Both the position numbers and the translations under genes were made by a program. Under the pieces are notes generated by a model. That model was not told the origin of the DNA, did not search any database, and saw only the letters and a program-made list of their open reading frames with translations. From Embiotoca jacksoni (lineage: Eukaryota; Chordata; Actinopteri; Embiotocidae), in the NCBI GenBank assembly GCA_022577435.1, contig JAKOON010000004.1, positions 6,188,501 through 6,252,500 on the forward strand: a DNA stretch of 64,000 bases. Direction: 5' to 3'. Numbering within the stretch: the first letter of the stretch is position 1; the number at the start of each line of letters is the position of its first letter. Of this stretch, positions 10,349 through 23,264 are shown in pieces.

Positions 10349-11462
10349 GGGCCCGAGCATCGGTGCAAAAGCCCTATTGTTTTTCGTAAAAATGTTCTTA
10401 GTCGTTCGTCGCTAGTCGCTCTTACGTAAAGTGATTTGCCTTTTTGGAGGCTTTATCATATTCATAAACTCATGAAAGTAGATACACGTATGTCTCCTGG
10501 CGAAAAATGTCGTATTCTAGTGGAGTCGCGAGTGGGCGCGGCCAAATGGCTCGAGAGCGCCCCCTAAAGAGATGCCCCAGCGGCCACATTTACCTAAATT
10601 CACGAAATCCGGTGGACGCGTGTATCACACCTCGACGCACAAAAAAGTTACATTGCACCGTTACGTCAACTCGACAGGAAGTCCACCATTTTGAATTTAG
10701 TCGCCATTTTGGGTGATTCTGACACGTTGTACTTTGTCGAACTCCTCCGAGGGATTTTGTCGCCCCGACTTGAATTTAGGTTATATGGATAGATAAAATG
10801 TTTGGGATTAAAAGTTATCAAAATAATTCGTTTTCGTAGATGTGTGTGCCCGTAAGAAGCGGCCATTTTGAGCGTCTCTCCATGAAACTACGAGTTGCTT
10901 TAAATCTTATGTACATGGACCGACCTTCTCCAAACATCACAGGTATGATAACAGCCCCGCCCTGAAGACTCCTGTGGGGTAATATTCGCTCATAGTCATA
11001 GCGCCCCCTGTTGGCCACTGGAAATGACACTTTTCATACTTTCACATTTTACGTCGAGCTGGTTGATCACATGAACAGGTCACAATAACCTAATCATAGT
11101 TGATGATATATTGAGACATTCGTTGGACTTTGTCAATGGGCGTCGCCGTGAAGATGCGGCAAAGTTGGATGTCTCACAGTGACACAGGAAGTTGATGTTC
11201 AAGGTCAACGGATGCTTGAAACCTCACAAAACGTGTGACATACGTCCGGCGTGGTGAGACGATACATCTGATGTGTTTTGCGAGTGGGCGTGGCCAAACG
11301 GCTCGCCAGCGCCCCCTGCTGGAGACTGGAAACGAGACAAAAAATAGCACCTTTAAGCGGGGATACGCGGCCCCTCACGCGCTGCACGTCGGGGAGACGG
11401 CTTCGGGGAGGCGGTGCGCGGGAGTGCGAGGGCCCGTACATCACTGCTTGCTGTTTTAATTT
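10349..11462 (+). repeat. Teleost GGGCCCGAGC-type interspersed repeat, about 1.1 kb
   Basis: The left end GGGCCCGAGCATCGGTGC with GCCCTATTGTTTTTCG, and the right end GCGAGGGCCCG followed by TGCTTGCTGTTTTAATT, are the two ends of a repeat I recognise from many fish genomes. A GTGGGCG.GGCCAAA.GGCTCG..AGCGCCCCCT unit occurs inside at 10530-10565 and again at 11283-11317, with a third partial GCGCCCCCTGTTGG at about 11001. CpG content is well above the surroundings. It carries no coding capacity, so it is non-autonomous. Confidence 0.75.
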
Positions 11463-11479
11463 TAGACTCTTTTTCCTGA

Positions 11480-12730
11480 TACATTATTACAAATGCCACA
11501 ATTTCTGATCAGCAGATGCAACTGTGCCCCGATCACCTGAGCTGAGGTGCTGCTCTGTTCATTCGCACGGCCATTAAACCTCCCACCTTCCATGGCAGCT
11601 CGGTTCTTTAGAAAATTGCCATCATTAAAGAGAAAATGCTCTTTCAAGAGCTGCTATACACTTCTGTAAAAGCCTCCTTACATATACACGGGCCAATCGA
11701 CTCATGGTGGCCTTTCATTTCAGTTTTTTCTGCTTTCCCTCGGTTAATACAAATCATGTTTTCCTTTTAACCAGGCACAGTGTTTGTTATCTGCTCAAGG
11801 TTCTGCACAGTTTGAATTCATGTGAGGCTGCACCTTATTGCTGATACCCGTTATGCTTTATATTTCTACCGTCTGTAAATGTTGAATTTACTGTGTAAAC
11901 TTTTTAACTATGGTCATAATTATGTGACTCATTTTCTCAAATAAAATGTCTTCTCTTGAGTGCAAGGAGGCATTGAATATATTTCCCTCTCTTGTTTTGG
12001 GGAAAAAGCAAAAATGGTGCTTACATGATGTACTGTTAAAAATGTGTATCATGTAATATTAGGAAACAGTACAATATGATTCTCTTTGAATCTGGGAGGT
12101 TGTTTGAAGTTGTTTGATTCACCTTGTGTGAGTAGAATCAGTCCACAATGACAGAGTTATGTCTGCATGAATGTGGTTGCCATTCCGTTGGTATTTACAT
12201 GAACTCAGAGGATTGGTTATTTCCTCGCCACTGGTCTGGTTTCAGGTTTTCCACATGTGGCTTGGTTTTGGAAGGAAGCAATTTTGTGTATAAGAGAGAG
12301 AATTACAGGGTGCAGAAGCACAAATAATAACTCTAAAAGGGACAAATGATCAAGTCAGATGCTTACGTCTGAGTTTAGAAATAGCCTTGATTCAAGGACA
12401 GCAAGGACAGGACACATGAGTAAAGCAGTGCAGCAACAGCTCTATATGCATACATTACAATATGTTCTGAAAAGCTTTTCTTTCACCTCAGAAAATCCAT
12501 CTGAGCTGCTCACAGCTACTCTGAAATGGACTGTCAACTATACTTTGCGCCCAATTCAACATTCGCCGCATGTGATACTTTGGCAGAAATAATTCAAATT
12601 ACAGGTTGCTAAAGGAACCACAGTATCCTGTGTTTCCTTTACAGCCATTTAAGTTGAAAACAAGCATAGACAGCGTACCAAGGACTGAGGTAAGTGGTGT
12701 ATTCTCTGTCTCGCTGAGGGTTAAATTACA
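11480..12730. other. Gene-free interval, possible conserved block at 11500-11720
   Basis: The first 240 bp is complex unique sequence with CCATTAAACCTCCC and ATTGCCATCATTAAAG, typical in texture of conserved vertebrate non-coding elements. The remainder is AT-rich with no exon or known repeat. Confidence 0.35.
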
Positions 12731-13175
12731 TAATCAATGCCACTCTTCTATCTGCATAGTACACATGTAGCTGGTACAAGCTGCTGGTTAACTCAGCTTA
12801 GCATAAAGATATAACTCGAATATACCTGGAGTCGGCCGAGGAATATTTCAGAACATGACACCCCATAAACCAGACAATTGCTGTTTATACATTGTGGTTT
12901 TGTACAAGAAAAACAAACAAGATACAGCACGTCAATCAATTAGATGTAAAACAGGTAGCGCAGGAGTGGCGTGAGTACTGAGGGGAGTAGTTGTGGGACA
13001 CCAGGACTGCTGTTGAGCCTTCCCGAGGTGTCGTGGGCCAAAGTCAGAAAGTCAGTCGCCCATTGCGATGTTATTACGCATTAATTTAGCACTTTATGTG
13101 TAGAGTAAAACTAATCACTGAGCTTCAAGGTGCTGGGAGGTAGATTTTCTCTCCTTTGGACAGAGCCATCATTCA
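12731..13175. repeat. Inverted, interrupted copies of a teleost repeat
   Basis: Positions 12731-12825 match, in forward sense, the repeat that reads GATCGATACCACTCTCAT...GGTTAGCTTAGCTTAGCATAAAGA. Positions about 12893-12955 and 13110-13175 match other parts of the same repeat in reverse sense (TGTACAAGAAAAACAAACAA; GAGCTTCAAGGTGCTGG; CCTTTGGACAGAGCCA). About 150 bp of unrelated sequence separates the last two pieces. Confidence 0.6.
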
Positions 13176-13179
13176 CTCT

Positions 13180-14160
13180 ATTCCTTTAAAACAAAACCAC
13201 GAGTAAATAACCAGGGGTCTAGAGTCTTTAAATCAGTCACTTGTTGAGCTCCCGCTCTTCGACACTACACTGCTAAATCGTTTTCAATGAATTGGATAAA
13301 ATAAAATATTGTAACGGCCTGTATAGATGGATTCTAGCAGCAGAAGTGTCCTGGAAAATACAAAAACCCCACGGATGTAATGTGGGGTGGTTAACATAGA
13401 TTCCAAATGATCATTTTGGCACTGATTCCAAATAATTTTGACATGTAACACTGCCAAAATCTGGTTGGTTTTCATGGAGAGGAAACATATAATTATTATG
13501 TGATTAAGAACGGCCATCTTCTCTGTTTTGTTTGGGTTTGCACATTTCTGTCGGGCAGAATGCTGAGGCCAGAATCTTCCGCAAAAGCTGACAGATGCAA
13601 ACTGATTATTTGTGGTGTGAAGTAAAAGCCGTTCAGCAATAAGTTTGTTGAAAATATTGTGTGGAGATTACTTGCATCTGAACAAACAAGGCCAAAAACT
13701 GAACTTCCAGATTGGATTCAAACACAAACATAACCCTGTCTCTATATATAATCCTGTGAGCATGTACTATAGCTGTACTTCTGTTTTCCAGGGAATTTCC
13801 ACAGGATTATTTTCTTTCATTGGACAACTGCTGGACTGGCAGTTCTCATTCCCAGGGAGTCAAACACTGGTGTTATGTCAAAGCCATTAGCATCGGAGAG
13901 ATACTCACATAGTGCCTTTTGGTGTTGGTACTGTGAACATCAGAGTCATAGCAGGTGGTAATGTGACGGAGTAAAAAGAGTAACAAAGTCTGTGTACGGA
14001 GGAGATCGGGGTGGTTGGATGAATCAAACGACTTACAACCGGGTGACTGGTGTGTGAGTCCATGAGAAAGCTATCATGGATATATTTTTCACTTTCAAAA
14101 CTCCGGCAACTAGTTGTCAGACCTTTACAAAGTGTTGATAGAAGAACAGGTGATGAAACA
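13180..14160. other. Gene-free interval
   Basis: No exon or known repeat recognised. The right part (13900-14160) may belong to the repeat that follows. Confidence 0.4.
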
Positions 14161-14385
14161 CAGTGGTAAGCCTGCTCCTGTCCCAACTTTTTTGTGCCGT
14201 GTTGCTCTCATTTAATGCAAAATAAGGATATATTTTTTCCTAAAAAAAATAAAATTTCTCAGTTTCAACATTTGATATGTTGTATGTGGTCTATTTTAAA
14301 TTAAAAATGGGTTTACATTATTTACAAAACAACGCATTCTGTTTTTATGTACATTTTAAAGTGTGCCAACTTTTTTTTTCAAGTG
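14161..14385. repeat. Teleost repeat with CCCAACTTTTTT ends
   Basis: CAGTGGTAAGCCTGC then TGTCCCAACTTTTTTGTGCC, AATAAAATTTCTCAGTTTCAAC, and CATTCTGTTTTTATGTACATT match in order a well-known fish interspersed repeat. It ends in TGCCAACTTTTTTTTTC, a repeat of the opening block. Confidence 0.65.
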
Positions 14386-14389
14386 AGTT

Positions 14390-15115
14390 ACGTAACACAT
14401 TTAACTTAAGTAAAGTACGAGTGAGTTACATAAAATCACTTTACCTAAACCATGAACTTTTCCTAACTATAACCAAGTAGTTTTGGAGCCTAAACATGAG
14501 GTGGCTTGTGTGTTTCTGGGCTTTGACAAAACTGTAGTATTTGATGCCTTGGGAAAAAACGGGTTGTGACTGCAGTGATTTGTGACCTCAACTAAAACTA
14601 CTCAAATCTCAGAACTGCAGCAGAGCTGTCATTCAGAGATACAACATACATTCTTGACTAAAGTAAATAATTCAAAGCTGTCAGAAAAAGCACATTTCTT
14701 GCAGAGGGTGTTTTTCTTTGAAATTTCTTCCCAAACCGTTGCACTCTATTTTCTTCTGATTTTATTGAATGGCCATTCTTCCTTGTATTTCTAAATAAAC
14801 ACAGTGAAATAAATACTATAGAGAAAAAGGCTGCAGGGCTAAACAAATTAGGACCATCTTATCAATTTCTTTCCCTGTAACATGTAGAGTTCGCTTCAGT
14901 CAACAGTCAGAACAGAAAGGCTGGGGTATCGCATGTTATTGCAAACTATAATAGATAAAAATGAGGAAACATTAAGAGGATATGAGTCTTACGGGTACAA
15001 ACCACAACAGCACTCTCAGAAGCCCATACAACCACAGAGACAGCTGGGCTTCAGAGATAAAAAGAAATAAATGTCTGTTTCTGTCATAACAGATTCAAAG
15101 CAAGAAACAGCGGTA

Positions 15116-15146
<31 letters not shown>

Positions 15147-18100
15147 TTTGTACATGCCATTTCACAGGTGATTTCATCCAGCGTGCTTTAAGCTGTGCTG
15201 CATTGTTCATCTACACACTGGCTGACAATCCTCTATTTGTAGCAGCAGAATAAACATTGTAGGAGTTGATGGAAGCCCCTACAGATATTATGTAACACAC
15301 GCTGAGTCAATATCAGCCAATGGGGACACAATACAGGTGGAATCTAGATTCTTTTGGGGGATATTTCCCTTTAATTTTTACACATATTCCAGGTAAAAAG
15401 AAGAGTTGCCTCGGAGGACCTGTGTTTTGACAGACAGGCGAGAGACATCCATCAAAGCCGGCATTAAAAGAAGGGAACTGTTTTCAGCTGCACTAATGCA
15501 TCAGTACCCGGTGTCACATGTGAGATCACAGCAGGGACTGTTTCTATGTTCTGGAACAAGCAGTGACGATGATAAAAGAGCTACAGAAACACTGGCTTAG
15601 AAAATGGCAAACATCTAACATCTGCTTGACTCTTTCCTGACAGCTGTCCGCCTCTTCTGCAGGACTTGTTTACAGGTTAGAGCTTGATTAGACAACTAGG
15701 TCGAACAGGCTCCCTTCAATGCACACAGCTTTTATTTTTCAAATGTCGTATCTCATACATGCACATACTGCAATAACAGTCTTCTTTTGTTCCGCCAATT
15801 AACACGTATGACACGGCCTGTATTGGTTACAGAAGGAGATATAAAATCATCAGTTCGAAGGACGTTGTCGAAGCCGCTCCTCAGACAAAATGCAAACATA
15901 TAAGCTTATCAATGTTGCTGGATTTTGAGATTTCGAAAGAGCCATAGAGACGATTTTGGGTTCGACAGAGAATCCAAATCAAATGTTCTGCCACTGAAAC
16001 TTCATCCTCGAGGCAAAGCTTAGACTGCCTGTTCTGGCAAGCATCAGTGGAGTTATTTTGACGTGTCAGAGGAGCATCACACCAGGGAACCTTTTCCTTT
16101 TTTTGGGATATATTTGGATGGCATGTTCCACATAATGCATGTGCCACATTCAATATTCTCTCTCCCTTGTCCAAAATAATTCCTGAAACTCATTGAATGA
16201 GGGGTATAACATGATGAGTGACACAGGCCTGGGCTTGTGAGTATGCCTGTGAGTAGCTGTAAATTATATCGTGTCCTGGAAAATAAGAGACAAGTGATTT
16301 CCCTGTGTAATTCAAGTGTTATTTCCATCTGCTAAGTGTATAGTCGAATAATAAATGCAATTTTCTTTCACAGTCTCAACAGTAGTTGTCCTTCTTCCGC
16401 ATTTTTGAAATGCAAGCGTGGAAATTTCAGCTTTAGCTTGCATAACAGTATCACTATATTATAATGACACTGATAAATAAAAACCTTTATATAACCTATG
16501 TTAGATACAAAGAGAGAAATAAATGACTAAAAATGATCAAAAATATTTAAAGAACGATTTAAGAAGTGCCAACACATGGGACTCACAACGCTATTAGCAT
16601 GTTCAGTAGTTAGAGATTTCATTGATGTGTCTCTCTTTTTTCTTTGGACAAAAAAAATTCTTTGCACTATTTAATGTCTTTATTAATCTAAAAGCTGGAT
16701 ATCAGCAACATTTCCTGGCATATCAAGGATTGAATAGTTAAAGGATAAGGGTGGTGATATTCTATATTTTACAAAGAACCCAGTGAAGACCAAACAAAAA
16801 AATTAAATTATCCTTCTATGCATGATGTATGATCATTTATTAAAGGTTTAAGTCAGAATACGTGGGCTTTTGGCAAAGTTGAGAGTATTGAGATATTGAG
16901 GTGTTTTTCTGGCATTTAATTGACATAAAAACATAGAATAATGCTAGTCTTATTTTTTATTAATGGACTTTGGATCTTTGGAGGTTTCGTAAGTCGAGCC
17001 GCAGACATCATGGTGTTTCTTATTTTACAGCACCCGAGCCGTCTCTCACAGAGAAACTTTTAACTGTATGTCAATCTTGTCCATGAATGCAGCGAGCTCA
17101 GCCTTGAGTATTGACTGTGATGCTGTAAGTTCTCCTGTTTACAATAGTGTGTTGTTTGGATCTCCTAGAGAGCACCAGAACAGCAGCTCGGGTCTGTCAG
17201 ACAGCCGTACGGCTGCTGTTGAAACCGACGAAGTGATTGACTGTGATAAAGTAAAACATTGATCACCACAGCTAAAGCCCTGCTGAAGTCAACACTAATA
17301 AGACATTGTGTTACACCAGCGGCTAAAAGCGTAAATTAATAACTTTAATCTTTGTTTAGAGCTCAGTAACATGAAAAGTGGGAGCAAAAGTAAAATACCA
17401 CGATGAAAAATGGTGGCAAGTTTAAAAGGTTGAGTGCGATAAGGCAGAGTCTCCTTCATCGTTTCAACTGGATCCAATTCGATCCAGTTGTGGATTAACG
17501 TTGCCAGTTTGGATTTCACTCTTTATTTGAAGGGCTGCTCTTCTGAAAGCAATGCTAAATTATTTCATTTATCAATTTGTTTCTTGGCTTTGCCTTGTTT
17601 TGTACCGATTTTTTAAAATTAAAAAAAAAAAATGTATTATCTCAGTACATCAGTTAAACAGAACCTTGTTTTTTTTCTAACATAGGCTTTAGGTGAATAG
17701 GAAGATGTTGCCAAGCTGTAAATGTTTGTCGCACACCGATTCATCAGATTGAGGCTGATGACGACAGCACGACAGGTGGCCTGAAGACTTCCACTCGGTA
17801 CATTCATGTTTTACCAAGAAACAGGGGTCACACTGAGACAAGTGACATTTAAATGACACCACAGTCGAGGCAGGTTTTTTTGAAAGAGTAAATGTCACAT
17901 TACGCCAGGGCGGCAGAAAATACTAGTGAGATGGTTGTTTTTTTCTGGCATGAAGTGATAACCTGACTGGATGTCTTTGTTTTTAAAAGGATAGGAGATT
18001 TAATTATTGTATTGTCCCCTTCAATCAGTCTGCTATTTTAACAGACCGGAAAATTGTGACAGCTGAACTTATTTTTCTTCATGGTCCGTCACACATTAAG

Positions 18101-18190
18101 TATAAAACTGTTGACAGGGTTATAGTCTATGTACTATCAATTCTTATATTTATAAAACTTCCCCCCGCATCACATCTGTCCTAAATGTAT
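14390..18190. other. Gene-free interval
   Basis: About 3.8 kb without recognisable exons. It contains short A/T runs (15130, 17620) and no repeat family I can name. Confidence 0.45.
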
Positions 18191-18194
18191 AGTC

Positions 18195-18700
18195 TAGGGG
18201 CCAAGTAGGGACCATGTGGGCGAGGCCAATGGGAGAAACAGGCCGAACAACATGAAAACTAGTCCCGCACAGCCCTACAGCCATACTGTATATAAAAGTG
18301 GACATAGCTTCCCGGTCTTAGAAATAAGGCCGATGTGGAAGTGCCTTAAACTGCGATACCACAGAGTGCCACTAGAGGTTGGTTACAAAAAGACTCCGGC
18401 GCCATAGACTCCCATTCAACTACTCTCATTCAAATTCGCATATAAAATAAAATAAAAATAAAATTTCCCCATGAGATATTTTGGTGTTATTAGCTAGAGT
18501 CACACCTTGTAAATAATTTTCTGTCCGTCCATCTGAAAATAATCCCGTCATTATTTGGAAAACAAGCTTCAAAAAGCCGTGTTTTGGAGGTATGTCAGTT
18601 TGATTGACAGGTTTGTGATGCGGTCAGGTTATGGCCATAGGTGGGCGGGATGTAGTATTGTCGGGTTTCCAATCAGATCGACTCAGATCTCCCGGCGGGA
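18195..18700. repeat. Teleost interspersed repeat, probable
   Basis: Contains ACTGTATATAAAAGTGGACA, GCGCCATAGACTCCCATTCA and a GTGGGCGGGATGTAG block that recur in fish genomes. Includes an AAAATAAAAT-rich stretch near 18440. Boundaries and family are uncertain. Confidence 0.5.
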
Positions 18701-18709
18701 AAACGGGGA

Positions 18710-19995
18710 GCGCAAAATGTGACTGGTTTTGGACTCTGTGTTAAAGGAGTCATGACAAAAACAATAGTTTAAAAAAAATGTATTGACATGTGTAATCGTA
18801 CGCAAAAAAACACCCCCTGGTGTGTAAAGATCTTTAGACGGCAAACTAAAATGCTGGTTACTGTTGAAACTGTCAATTCAGGAGTAAACAGTATATGAAT
18901 GCATTACCTGCACAAGCTGCTGTAGTTTTACGGTATCTAACTAAAAGAGCTGCTGCTCGATGTGATAAGCGATCAGCAATTTCAAGTAAGCTAGCATAAC
19001 ACAAACTCCTCACGATCGCTCTAGTCTGTGTTTCCATTATCGTATGTTTACTGCAGGGGGAAAATTGAAATTTTCTGCGTGGGGAAAATTGGGAGGAGAT
19101 AAATGATAAAATGTGTGCCAAGACTCGGATTACAGATAAAGAAAGGAACACAGCCTTAATTTACTTTATGTGCTCCATTTTGATGATTCACTGATATATA
19201 CAGATGTTTTTGAAAAACTATTATTGCTTTTTGTCAGATTTGAGGCTCGATAATATGCAAACCGTGATGAGGGGCCATAAATAGACACAAACAGCCTCGC
19301 TTTGAAAAGTCACAAGCCACTCTGCTTCTCTTACCAGTATGGGGAATCAATTATGTCTGTCAGCCGCCGCTCTTTTCAGGCCCATTAGGTCAATAGAACA
19401 ACTCTACTTGACCAGATTTTTTTGTACATTCAACAATAACAGAAAATCCATTGCTACTGAGGCACCACTGGTTTTCATCATTTACGTCTAGCTCTCGCCT
19501 TTGTTGTTCTCTACTCACCCAAGTGGGCCGTGGAGGGTGTGATTTCACTCTCTCATCAAAAGAAGCAGTCAAACGTAGAGACACAAAGGTCCACTAATTG
19601 CTAGAATCTATTCTGACAGCTTTCAAAGGAAAAAAAGCATCGGGGTCCTGCGGATTCTGTAGGAATCAGTTTGCAAGCAGGACATTAAAGAAAATATAGA
19701 CTTAATCTATATGGTCCTTCACGATTGACATGAGTGATTGAGACAGCAATCCTGAAGTGTTTTTTTTTTATTTTTTTTACACCGACTCCATATCACTGCA
19801 TTTCTACAAGGCTCATCCAAAATTGTAACTTCGTCTTGAGCTGGTGGCGATTCAGATTCTTTTGACTCAGTCTTTGGGATGTTTCACTGAGAAAAGAGTC
19901 CCAATGAAAGCTATTCACAGTATGATCTGTAATTTATTCACTGAGATGGGGGAGAGCTGAAGGGGCGGCAAGGAGGTGATAACAATAGGGTGCTA
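18710..19995. other. Gene-free interval with candidate conserved block 19230-19400
   Basis: No exon found. The block 19230-19400 has an octamer-like ATATGCAAAC, an AT-core CCATAAATAG and the unusual GTCAGCCGCCGCTC next to GGCCCATTAGGTC, the texture of a conserved enhancer. Conservation was not tested. Confidence 0.35.
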
Positions 19996-19999
19996 TCAT

Positions 20000-20165
20000 C
20001 AGTGGTAGAAGATAACTAAATATATGCTCAGTTACTGTACTTAAAGAGACATTTGCAGGGTGATTGGAGGTATAAGTATATAAGTATTTCATTTTCAATT
20101 TATATTTGCGATAATTCAGAGGGAAATGCACATTTTACTCCGAGGTTTACATTTATTCATACAGA
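20000..20165 (+). mobile_element. Left half of a hAT-like non-autonomous repeat
   Basis: It begins with CAGTGGTAGAAGATAACTAA and continues with CAGTTACTGTACTTAAAG, AGAGGGAAATGCACATTTTA and ACATTTATTCATACAG. This is the left end of a fish element whose consensus starts CAGTGGTGGAAAGTAACTAA. The right half is not next to it; right halves of the same family occur at 63205-63472. Confidence 0.65.
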
Positions 20166-20169
20166 CTTA

Positions 20170-22905
20170 ATCATAAGCTTATTAAATATTATGCTTTGTT
20201 GTAGATGAAATGACTAAACAGTGTCTAGAAATATTGATATGTTATACTTTCATGGTTCCTGCATCTGTGTTTGAATGTGAGAAATGTTGCATGTTTTCCT
20301 TTTCAAATATATTTTTTAATAGTTGTGAGTTTGGACCAAAATAAACATTGTGGCTTCATCACCATGTTTTGAGCCTTTTAAAAAATAAACAATGAATTGA
20401 TTAATCAAGAAAATAATCAGCAGAAAGTAGTCTTCAGTTGCCGTCCCATATAAATAAGTTAAAACTACATGTCAGTGTATTATAGTACTTGAGTGAATCT
20501 GAACACAACTACATAACATACATATTTTCAATACTTACACTTTCAAAGTGAGTCCTTATCTCCGACGTCGGTCAACTATGAACTCCATACATCCACTTAG
20601 AAAAAAGATGTTTCTCATAACTCCAGAACTTTTCACATTTGCAACCTTTCTTTAGTGTTGAAGTGATACTGTTATACTCGTCTGTACATCCATTAATAAA
20701 CTGCAAACAGAAACCTCCAATAGCTAATTCGGCATATATCTAAACAGGCTAAAATCTTGAGCCAAGACTTAAAAAAAAAAAACTCTCAACAGGGCAGCAA
20801 GTATAAGCGTACTTCCCAATAAACTATTTCTTTAAGACATATAATACTAAAAATGAAACCTCAATCAAAAACAAATAAATATAAAAGTGATTGTTTTATG
20901 TCATGTGTGACACTTTTCTTTTAAGATAAACTCATATCAGCTATTTCATATCACTTTTTGGTGATGTCACCTGATTTTCAGCAACATACATATTACTCTG
21001 AATGTATGCACACTGCTGCATTTCTGTGCACGTGTGCATCCAGCAGCAGTGTTGTTGTTTGTTTGGCGGTAGACTGTGCAAACTGTGTACTGTGTAGCTC
21101 CTGCAGGAGCCGTGGTCCTCGTTCGAACTCTGGCCCTGTTTAAGTGTTGACAACAGCTCAGTTAGAGGAGACAGTTGGTGTTTCAACCTAAATGAATATC
21201 CACTTCCAATAGACTGACCCATGTGATGTGCAGTTCAACCCTTACAACTAATGCTTGCTTGAATTGGTGAGGAAGTCAATTGAATTTACGCAGACCTAAT
21301 TACCGGCCTCTGCTTCCGACAATCCTCCCGGATAGTTGTAGACAATCATGTCATGTTGTTTCATCTCCTTTCTTTTCTTTTTTTTTCCTTCAAATTTTCG
21401 CTCATATTGCTGCCATTAAATTTAGTTTCTTCAAAGATTTCTACCAGACACATTTTGTTAGCAACATTGCTAATTCAAAGCCACTTTAGTCTTTCTTTTT
21501 CTTTAAATGAGGTGGGGGAATCTCAAAATCATCTTCTAAAGCGAGAGTCCTGTGATAATGAGGGGGGAAAAAAATCCCTCTTCTTTTATATTTAACACAT
21601 TTCCCAGCATCTCTTTTGGTAGTTACAAGGAATCGTTTCATGTTGAGAAAGTCTTGATCCTTCACACACTCAGCCATGAAATATGGATTAAGAATGGTGG
21701 GGCGATAACTCCAAAACATGATGCTGAAATGCAAAGGTGGGTTCAGATTAAATGAGTCATCCAGAACCGAATCCTATACTGCAGCGACATGATATCAGCA
21801 ATGAGCAATGATATCGTGTGTTGTCTTTGGATCATGATGGGATATTTATGCTGAATTTAAATTACAGGTATAATCGGAGCTGACTGGTACTTGGCTGCCA
21901 GTTTGGCTCCCTCTCCTGTAACGCCATTAGGAAACAAGAACAATTATATAATAAAGAAATTATGTAAGGGCCTGACGGTAGTGCCAACAAATGAGGAAAG
22001 TAATTGACACTCAGCGCGTAAGCGCAGTTGTAATGCGGTTTGGTACATGCTGAATATTGTATATTGATTTATGCCTGCTTTGAACATGATTTGAAAAGAT
22101 ATTGATGCAATTTTTGAGGTGGCAAAACCTTTCTGAGATGAAAGCAATCATTTTGCTGGCAGACAAACATGCCGGTTTCAGATGCAACAGAGTGAAAGAA
22201 ATCCCATTTGTGGGAAGAGGATCTATTCTTTCCTGTATTTTGTTCTTTCTTTCTCACTCGTACCAGAGTGCAGATCGTGCCTGTACCCTGATGCCCCAGT
22301 TGTGCTCTGATCTTCAACAAAAGCAGGTTTTTCATTCAGCCTCCCACCACCCCATAAAGGACTCAAGTAAAGAACCAGCTTCACCCAGGGTAGCCTCATC
22401 CTGCTCACTTGGCAGCTAATCTCCCCCCACCTGGGCAGCCATAGACCCAGTGTAAGATATTCTGAAGGCAGGATGAGTCCTGATGGGATAGCATATTAGT
22501 GATATTGATTACTGATTATATTGGAGAGGGTTTGACAGAAAGACCGAGGGTGGTGTTTCGTAGGAAATGCAGCCTATACAGCAGCTGTGATCCAACTGGT
22601 GAATCATCAGATATCTGCTTTGGCATGACTTACAGCTGCAAAACATTTTTTAAATCAACCGCTCTTAAATCAGTTAGAGTTAAATCTATCTCTGTAGTAG
22701 AGGTCAACAGCTGCCACTCCTTAGTCAGGAAATCAGACTGGCTGGGAGAGATTACTAAAGGGCACAGGAGGATTAATGAGCACAAAAAAGAAGCAACATA
22801 AAAACACAACATCAGTTTGCCTAAGATCATCCGCACACTTTGAATAAAGAAAAAAAGAGTACATCTGACACACAATAAAATATGGATTACATGACTTCTT
22901 TTTGT
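20170..22905. other. Gene-free interval
   Basis: No splice-flanked exon with protein similarity. The stretch 21240-21340 (CAATTGAATTTACGCAG, CCTAATTACCGGCC) looks non-random and could be conserved. Confidence 0.4.
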
Positions 22906-22910
22906 GTTTT

Positions 22911-23260
22911 AAAGGGATGGTTTGACAATTTGAGAATAATTATTTCCTGCTGGGAGTTAGATGAGAAGATTGACTTCATTCTCATATCTATAAGTTAAAT
23001 CTAAGCTTTTACAGACAGTTAGCTTGGCTTTACATAAAGACACAAACTGACTCTGTCTGAAAGTAACAACATATGATGACCACTCATCAGTTAACCCTTA
23101 ATCTTATATGTTTACTGTGTACAAAACTGAAAGTCTAAATACATTAGCTTGTGATTTCAGAGTTTGATTGTGACTGTTTCTTTGCTGGGTTTTGTCATCA
23201 ACACGAGGTTGCAACCACTGAAGGCTTCGGGAAGTCACTGCAATCAGGTAAAACATAGTC
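22911..23260 (+). repeat. Teleost repeat (GAGTTAGATGAGAAGAT family), forward copy
   Basis: AAAGGGATGGTTTGACAATTT, GGGAGTTAGATGAGAAGATTG, GTTAGCTTGGCTTTACATAAA and a terminal GGAAGTCACTGCAATCAGG occur in the family's order. This is the longest of three copies in the window. Confidence 0.7.
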
Positions 23261-23264
23261 CAGC

